27,034 bases of DNA from JADJNW01 sp964517145 (GTDB taxonomy: Bacteria > Bacteroidota > Bacteroidia > Chitinophagales > Saprospiraceae). Both the position numbers and the translations under genes were made by a program. The stretch's first letter is position 1, and each line of letters begins with the position of its first letter. The DNA lies in NCBI GenBank assembly GCA_964517145.1, contig CAZFBN010000071.1, positions 1 to 27,034 on the forward strand. The letters run 5' to 3'. The notes under the pieces are model-generated. The model worked only from the letters and a program-made list of their open reading frames with translations, was not told the DNA's origin and ran no database searches. Positions 23,010-27,034 of the stretch are shown here, piece after piece.

Positions 23010-24420
23010 AGTGAGCTTTTTTCAAAGCGTACAGAATTATTTCGACAAGGCTGCGCGTTTTACCGAACTGCCGCAGGGTTTGCTGGAACAAATTAAAGTC
23101 TGTAACGCTGTTTATCAAATTCATTTCCCGGTAAATATCAACGGCGAAGTGAAAGTCATTGAAGCATACCGCGTACAACACAGCCATCACCGTACCCCGA
23201 CAAAAGGTGGGATTCGCTACAGCAATCATGTGAATCAGGACGAAGTAATGGCGCTGGCAGCGCTGATGAGTTACAAATGTGCCATCGTGGACGTGCCTTT
23301 TGGTGGCGCGAAAGGTGGCGTGAAGATCAACCCTTGGGAATATTCGCCGGAAGCATTGGAAAAAATAACCCGCCGCTATACGACTGAATTGATTCGCCGT
23401 AATTTTATTGGTCCATCCATCGACGTACCGGCACCCGATTATGGTACCGGCGAACGCGAGATGACCTGGATTATGGATACCTACCGCACCTTCCGGGGCG
23501 AGGAAATCGATGCAGCAGGCTGTGTGACGGGTAAACCGGTGAATCAAAACGGGATACGGGGTAGGACGGAAGCAACCGGTCGCGGCGTTTACTATGGCAT
23601 TCGGGAGGCATTCAACTTCGAAGAGGATATTAAAAAACTTGGCATGCAGCCAGGTTTGGCAGGTAAAACCATGATTATCCAAGGGTTGGGTAATGTGGGG
23701 TCTTACACTGGCATGATTTCACAAGACGAAGGGGATGTCAAAATTATTGGCATCGGTGAAGTAGAAGGGGCTGTTTACAACCCAAATGGTATTGATATTC
23801 ACGCTTTGATGGCGTATCGCGCAGAGCACAAGACCATTGAAGGTTTTCCGGGAACGACTTTTTTAGAAAAGAAAGATCGGGAGAAAATTCTTGAGATGGA
23901 ATGTGATATTTTGGTGCCTGCTGCTCTCGAAAATGTGATCAATTCTGAAAATGCAGACAGGATCAAGGCTAAAATCATTGCAGAGGCAGCCAATGGACCT
24001 ACCACCTTTGAAGGAGAACGGGTGCTGCTGCAAAAAGGAACACTCATCATTCCTGATGTATTCCTGAACGCAGGCGGTGTGACGGTTTCCTATTTTGAAT
24101 GGCTAAAGAACTTGTCTCACATGCGTTTTGGTCGAATGGAAAAAAGATTTGACCAACAGCATTCACAAGAGTTAGTGGATATGGTAGAAAGCCTGACCGG
24201 CAAATCATTGAGTTCAGGCGAGCGGGCGCACCTGGTGAGAGGCGCTGACGAGGTGGATTTGGTGCGTTCTGGTCTGGAAGAAACCATGATTAATGCGTAT
24301 CAGCAAATTCGGGAAGTGCAACAACAGCACCCTGGAATCGAAGACTTGCGCACGGCAGCATTCGCCAATGCCATCTTAAAAATAAGCAACGATTACCTCA
24401 ATATGGGCATTTTCCCATAA
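22996..24420 (+). CDS. Glu/Leu/Phe/Val dehydrogenase (glutamate dehydrogenase type)
   Basis: A 474-residue cytoplasmic NAD(P)-dependent amino acid dehydrogenase that interconverts an amino acid (probably glutamate) with its 2-oxo acid and ammonia. Visible are the substrate loop PTKGGIRYS (K70), MSYKCAIVDVPFGGAKGGVK (K94, catalytic K106) and IDVPAPDYGT (D148). The Rossmann domain has GLGNVGSYTG (230-239) and the downstream AAANGPTT and IPDVFLNAGGVTVSYFEW. Residues about 380-440 (RFGRMEKRF, SLTGKSLSSGERAHLVRGAD) fit the longer Bacteroidota members. Its ATG lies inside the ccmD-like gene (14-base overlap), so it is probably co-transcribed and coupled. It ends at a strong terminator. The exact substrate is not settled by sequence. 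Confidence 0.93.
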   Translation: MTQPKVSFFQSVQNYFDKAARFTELPQGLLEQIKVCNAVYQIHFPVNINGEVKVIEAYRVQHSHHRTPTKGGIRYSNHVNQDEVMALAALMSYKCAIVDVPFGGAKGGVKINPWEYSPEALEKITRRYTTELIRRNFIGPSIDVPAPDYGTGEREMTWIMDTYRTFRGEEIDAAGCVTGKPVNQNGIRGRTEATGRGVYYGIREAFNFEEDIKKLGMQPGLAGKTMIIQGLGNVGSYTGMISQDEGDVKIIGIGEVEGAVYNPNGIDIHALMAYRAEHKTIEGFPGTTFLEKKDREKILEMECDILVPAALENVINSENADRIKAKIIAEAANGPTTFEGERVLLQKGTLIIPDVFLNAGGVTVSYFEWLKNLSHMRFGRMEKRFDQQHSQELVDMVESLTGKSLSSGERAHLVRGADEVDLVRSGLEETMINAYQQIREVQQQHPGIEDLRTAAFANAILKISNDYLNMGIFP

Positions 24421-24438
24421 TGATATTTGGAATAAAAG

Positions 24439-24478
24439 ATGCCGGAGAGGAGAATTTGCCTGTTCCGGCATTTTTTTT
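24439..24478 (+). terminator. Strong Rho-independent terminator after the dehydrogenase
   Basis: ATGCCGGA (24439-24446) pairs with TCCGGCAT (24464-24471), with further GAGG/CCT pairing inside. T8 follows (24471-24478), 18 bases after the stop codon. It ends the ccm-dehydrogenase transcript. Confidence 0.92.
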
Positions 24479-24710
24479 AAAATGCCATCCACTTGCCCAA
24501 AATTTTATTGCAAAAAATTTTGTTTCTCCGCAATAAAAAAAAATTAAGAAAGGTTTATTAACTTTCCGGCTGCATTTTATTTGTAAATGCCAAAATGGGT
24601 GTCGGATGACGAAAGCCAATGACGAACGAAGAGCGGTAGAAATTTTCTGATGGCACTATTTGATCCTTAGTTACTAAAAATGAATTAATTAGACATTAAT
24701 ATTTTAGCCC

Positions 24711-25184
24711 ATGTCAGAAAAACTGGATAAAATTGACCTCAAGATTCTAAAAATCTTGCAAGAGAACAGTAAAATTACGAATCTGGATTTATCGAAGAAA
24801 ATCGGATTGTCGCCGGCGCCTACCCTTGAGCGGGTAAAAAAACTGGAGCAAAGCGGCATTATCGAAAGTTATCATGCAATGGTAAATCCGCAGTCTATTG
24901 GCTTGAATGTCAAGACTTTTGTACAAGTATCGCTCGCTTGGCAAAAAGAAAATGCACTCAATCATTTTCTGGAAAAAATCAAGGAAATCGAGGAAATTGT
25001 AGAATGCTACATCATTACAGGTGAAGCAGATTTCCTGATGAAAATCATTTGTAAAGATATTCCAACATACGAGCAATTGTTGTTTAAAACACTGTCACAA
25101 ATTGAAGAAATTGAGCGTTTGAAGACCTTGATGACGCTTTCAACAGTGAAAGATTCTAAACTGCTGCCGTATCGCTACGAATAA
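24711..25184 (+). CDS. Lrp/AsnC family transcriptional regulator
   Basis: A 157-residue feast/famine regulator. Residues 1 to about 60 are the winged helix-turn-helix (KIDLKILKILQENSKITNLD, then LSKKIGLSPAPTLERVKKLE). Residues about 65-150 are the RAM ligand-binding domain (VKTFVQVSLAWQKENALNHF, VECYIITGEADFLMKI, LSQIEEIERLKTLMTLSTVK). The usual amino-acid pocket residues around TGEADF are present. Its position directly after the amino-acid dehydrogenase suggests it may control that gene or sense its substrate, but the terminator separates the transcripts. The 24480-24710 gap has no clear -7 box. Confidence 0.94.
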   Translation: MSEKLDKIDLKILKILQENSKITNLDLSKKIGLSPAPTLERVKKLEQSGIIESYHAMVNPQSIGLNVKTFVQVSLAWQKENALNHFLEKIKEIEEIVECYIITGEADFLMKIICKDIPTYEQLLFKTLSQIEEIERLKTLMTLSTVKDSKLLPYRYE

Positions 25185-25363
25185 AACGGACGAATGGATA
25201 TTTGAATTTTAATGTAAAATCTGGTTTTTTATAAAGTTTATAAAAGCCTTATTCAACAATTATGATTTGATATCCATGATTCAAACACACACAAGTCGCT
25301 GCTGAAAGATTCGGTGGGCGGCTTTGCTGTTTTTAGAAAATAGGGCGCTGGAAAAAGGGTGTA

Positions 25364-26161
25364 ATGAAAGCCAGTAAAAAAACATTGCTGTGGGCGATTT
25401 CAGGGGAAGGGCTTCCCGGCACTTCTTATCTTTTTGGCACCATGCACGTGAAAGACGCGCGGGTGTTCCAGCGGCTGGGCAAGGTGTATGAAGCCATTGC
25501 GCAGTGTGAGGCGTATGCAGCAGAGTTTGACTTGCAAGATGCAGGCGAAGGAATTGACCCACGTTTGTTTGCGCTGCCGGAAGGTATGTCGCTGGATCAA
25601 TTGATGCCCGTTAAAAAATATGATAAAATTCGTCGAGTTTTACAAAAAACATTACATTTTAATATCGATTTATTAAAATACAATCGTCCACTTCTGTTGT
25701 CCAATCTTATTGAAGAACGGCTGCTTGCCAGCAACATGCCAGAATCGCTCGATGAACATTTGTGGCAGTACGCAAATTTGCAGGGAAAAAAAAGAGTTGG
25801 CATAGAAACTTTACATGAGCAGCTCAAAATATTACAATCTATTCCCATTCAGCATCAGGTTCAAAGTTTATTGGCAACCGTGCGCAATTTTTCGCGCTAT
25901 CGGCATCATTTATTAAAAATGGCGCAGTGGTATGAGCAGGGCGACATTTACAAGTTATATCAAGGCTCACGCAGGGGCACACACGGCTTGCGGCGCTTGT
26001 TGTTGTATGATCGTAATGTGTTGATGGCGAAGCGAATAGCGCTGTTGGTGCAGGAGCAAACCACTTTTTGTGCAGTAGGGGCGGCGCATTTGGCAGGGCA
26101 ACATGGCGTACTGCGATTTATGAAATTACATGGGTATCATATTACTCCTTTGCAACTCTAA
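25364..26161 (+). CDS. TraB/GumN family protein
   Basis: A 265-residue protein of the TraB/GumN (TIKI-like) superfamily, some members of which are metal-dependent proteases. Conserved parts: LLWAISGEGLPGTSYLFGTM followed by His28 (GTMH motif), FDLQDAGE, MPESLDEHLWQYANLQGKKR then VGIET, LLYDRNVLMAKRI, and FCAVGAAHLAGQHGVLRFMK with His242 in GAAHLxGxxG. Unlike many members it has no signal peptide or membrane anchor, so it is predicted cytoplasmic. No neighbour indicates its target. The ATG at 25364 places the family start directly after a short basic stretch. It is moderately rich in leucine and has no sign of damage. Confidence 0.88.
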   Translation: MKASKKTLLWAISGEGLPGTSYLFGTMHVKDARVFQRLGKVYEAIAQCEAYAAEFDLQDAGEGIDPRLFALPEGMSLDQLMPVKKYDKIRRVLQKTLHFNIDLLKYNRPLLLSNLIEERLLASNMPESLDEHLWQYANLQGKKRVGIETLHEQLKILQSIPIQHQVQSLLATVRNFSRYRHHLLKMAQWYEQGDIYKLYQGSRRGTHGLRRLLLYDRNVLMAKRIALLVQEQTTFCAVGAAHLAGQHGVLRFMKLHGYHITPLQL

Positions 26162-26254
26162 TCGGCTCGTTTTCAATTTTTTATCAACTTATTAAGCTGA
26201 TATATCGCCTTGAACATCTGTATGGCTTCTTCGTTCTAAAAGAAAATCAAAGGT

Positions 26255-26461
26255 ATGAAAATCGGAAAGAAGAAGTCGCAGACGATGACGCCTTATTGTG
26301 ATGGGGTGCGCACTTCGACCAACGAAGACATGAAGTACGAATATAAAAATAATACAGCAATACGCAATATTGATATCAGTGTGCGTCGGATTCCGCTGGT
26401 GGCGGACAAAACCGACAATCATCCGCTTTTGAGAAGTCGTTCTAAGCAGCGTTTTATTTAG
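26255..26461 (+). CDS. Hypothetical small basic protein
   Basis: A 68-residue ORF starting MKIGKKKSQTMTPYCDGVRT and ending PLLRSRSKQRFI. It is basic and soluble, with no signal peptide or membrane helix. The internal IRNIDISVRRIPLVADKTDN looks like a beta strand plus loop of a real protein. It lies 93 bases after the TraB/GumN gene and 117 bases before the next likely start, all on one strand. A 98-codon antisense ORF covers it but has no protein character. No family was recognised. Confidence 0.5.
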   Translation: MKIGKKKSQTMTPYCDGVRTSTNEDMKYEYKNNTAIRNIDISVRRIPLVADKTDNHPLLRSRSKQRFI

Positions 26462-26578
26462 TTTGGAATGTAATAAAGTTAAGTTCAACTGTTAATGTCT
26501 CTCGAAGAGCAGGGGCATTGTTATAATAGAAAGATAGATTATTTTAAAATCTTTTATAAACTAAAGCCAGCAAAAAAT

Positions 26579-26929
26579 ATGAAAGGTGCAGCCATTAATC
26601 GGTATCCAACGATGGTAATTGCTTTAAAAGACTTGCAAGATCGTGGCTATGACTGCGATTTTCAAATGTCGGGCAATAGTGTTAAGTGCTTGAATAGCAA
26701 TAAATTGTATCAGCCACATGACATGACGATTGTAGAATATCATCGTTTTGAAGGTATTTCTAATCCGGATGATATGTCCGTCGTTTTTGTGGTAGAATGT
26801 AAAGATGGAGCAAAAGGTACGGTGGTTTCGGCGTATGGTACTTATGCAGATATTAAATTATTGGATTTTATGGATAAAGTGAAAATTAAAGAAAACGATG
26901 AAGCGACACCAGAAGTAGAAGCACGTTAA
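26579..26929 (+). CDS. Small conserved Bacteroidota protein, function unknown
   Basis: A 116-residue cytoplasmic protein (from the ATG at 26579; an in-frame ATG at 26495 would add 28 less protein-like residues). The core is ALKDLQDRGYDCDFQMSGNS, VKCLNSNKLYQPHDMTIVEY, HRFEGISNPDDMSVVFVVEC and KGTVVSAYGTYAD. It resembles a family of about 100-residue Bacteroidota proteins often labelled phosphoribosylpyrophosphate synthetase. However, it is far too short and lacks the PRPP-binding motif of that enzyme, so the label should not be copied. An acidic tail (ENDEATPEVEAR) ends the protein. The remaining 105 bases of the window hold no gene. Confidence 0.7.
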   Translation: MKGAAINRYPTMVIALKDLQDRGYDCDFQMSGNSVKCLNSNKLYQPHDMTIVEYHRFEGISNPDDMSVVFVVECKDGAKGTVVSAYGTYADIKLLDFMDKVKIKENDEATPEVEAR

Positions 26930-27034
26930 TGTTAAAAATTTTTTGATAAATAATAGAGCTATTTAATCATTTAGTTGATTTTAAATATAGAACTTGTTTA
27001 AAATTGATAAAAAACTTTAATATCAGTCAATAAA

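Noticed and set aside
22987..23682. 231-codon ORF antisense to the dehydrogenase
   Set aside because: It is long only because of codon bias in the real gene. It is rich in His/Phe/Cys with no domain, and the sense frame has all catalytic motifs.
26248..26255. TACCTTTG -7 match on the minus strand before the TraB/GumN 3' end
   Set aside because: There is no gene to the left on that strand and no -33 element. Such 8-base matches occur by chance.
26579..26929. Calling the last gene a phosphoribosylpyrophosphate synthetase
   Set aside because: At 116 residues without the PRPP-binding motif it cannot be that enzyme.
1..27034. CRISPR array, tRNA, rRNA or insertion sequence
   Set aside because: No regularly spaced direct repeats, no cloverleaf-like sequence and no transposase or terminal inverted repeats were seen on either strand.

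Overview
The window looks like chromosomal DNA of a member of the Bacteroidota. The evidence is a ParE tail of the type seen in that phylum, DUF4340 and FAS1 proteins, a ccmB / long ccmC / ccmD-like series, weak ribosome-binding sites, and repeated upstream boxes matching the Bacteroidota -7 element TAnnTTTG. Base composition is moderate to AT-rich and intergenic DNA is very AT-rich. The order may be Saprospirales-like, but this cannot be fixed from the sequence alone. No tRNA, rRNA, CRISPR array or transposase was seen.

Layout. (1) 1-2945: the 3' end of a topoisomerase IV subunit B gene, carrying an apparent frameshift exactly at an A AAA AAC heptamer, then Lon protease. (2) 3096-7044, all on the minus strand: a secreted lectin-like protein, a frameshifted and truncated AI-2E-type transporter remnant, a DinB-fold protein, its likely WYL-type regulator, and a GNAT acetyltransferase. 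(3) 7237-10394: a complete type IV restriction module, an EVE-domain McrB GTPase followed by the McrC nuclease. (4) 10698-14323: a secreted FAS1 protein, a membrane-anchored DUF4340 protein, a MORN-like repeat lipoprotein, a structure-rich unassigned stretch, and a PAS-AraC regulator whose PAS domain looks LOV-like but lacks the photoactive cysteine. (5) 14324-19332: a long leader region with a good promoter, a perfect 10-bp hairpin and two very small ORFs. These lead into a 1257-residue SF1 helicase that overlaps a DUF3267-type membrane zincin. (6) 19391-24420: an N-acetylmuramoyl-alanine amidase divergent from ccmB, then ccmC with an extra N-terminal domain, a ccmD-like gene and an overlapping glutamate-type dehydrogenase ending at a strong terminator. 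(7) 24711-27034: an Lrp/AsnC regulator, a TraB/GumN-family protein and two small conserved-looking genes.

How the parts work together. EVE-McrBC should recognise modified bases in foreign DNA and cleave it. The WYL regulator and DinB protein look like a regulator-effector pair. CcmB, CcmC and the CcmD-like protein belong to cytochrome c maturation (heme export and handling). The Lrp protein next to the dehydrogenase gene suggests amino-acid-responsive control.

The best candidate for something undescribed is the helicase-DUF3267 pair. It combines a helicase with degenerate motifs and an apparently dead Vsr/MTES_1575-like C-terminal nuclease fold, a translationally coupled intramembrane protease-like protein, and an unusual leader. 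It lies about 4.5 kb from the McrBC module. This is a hypothesis from context, not a demonstrated system.
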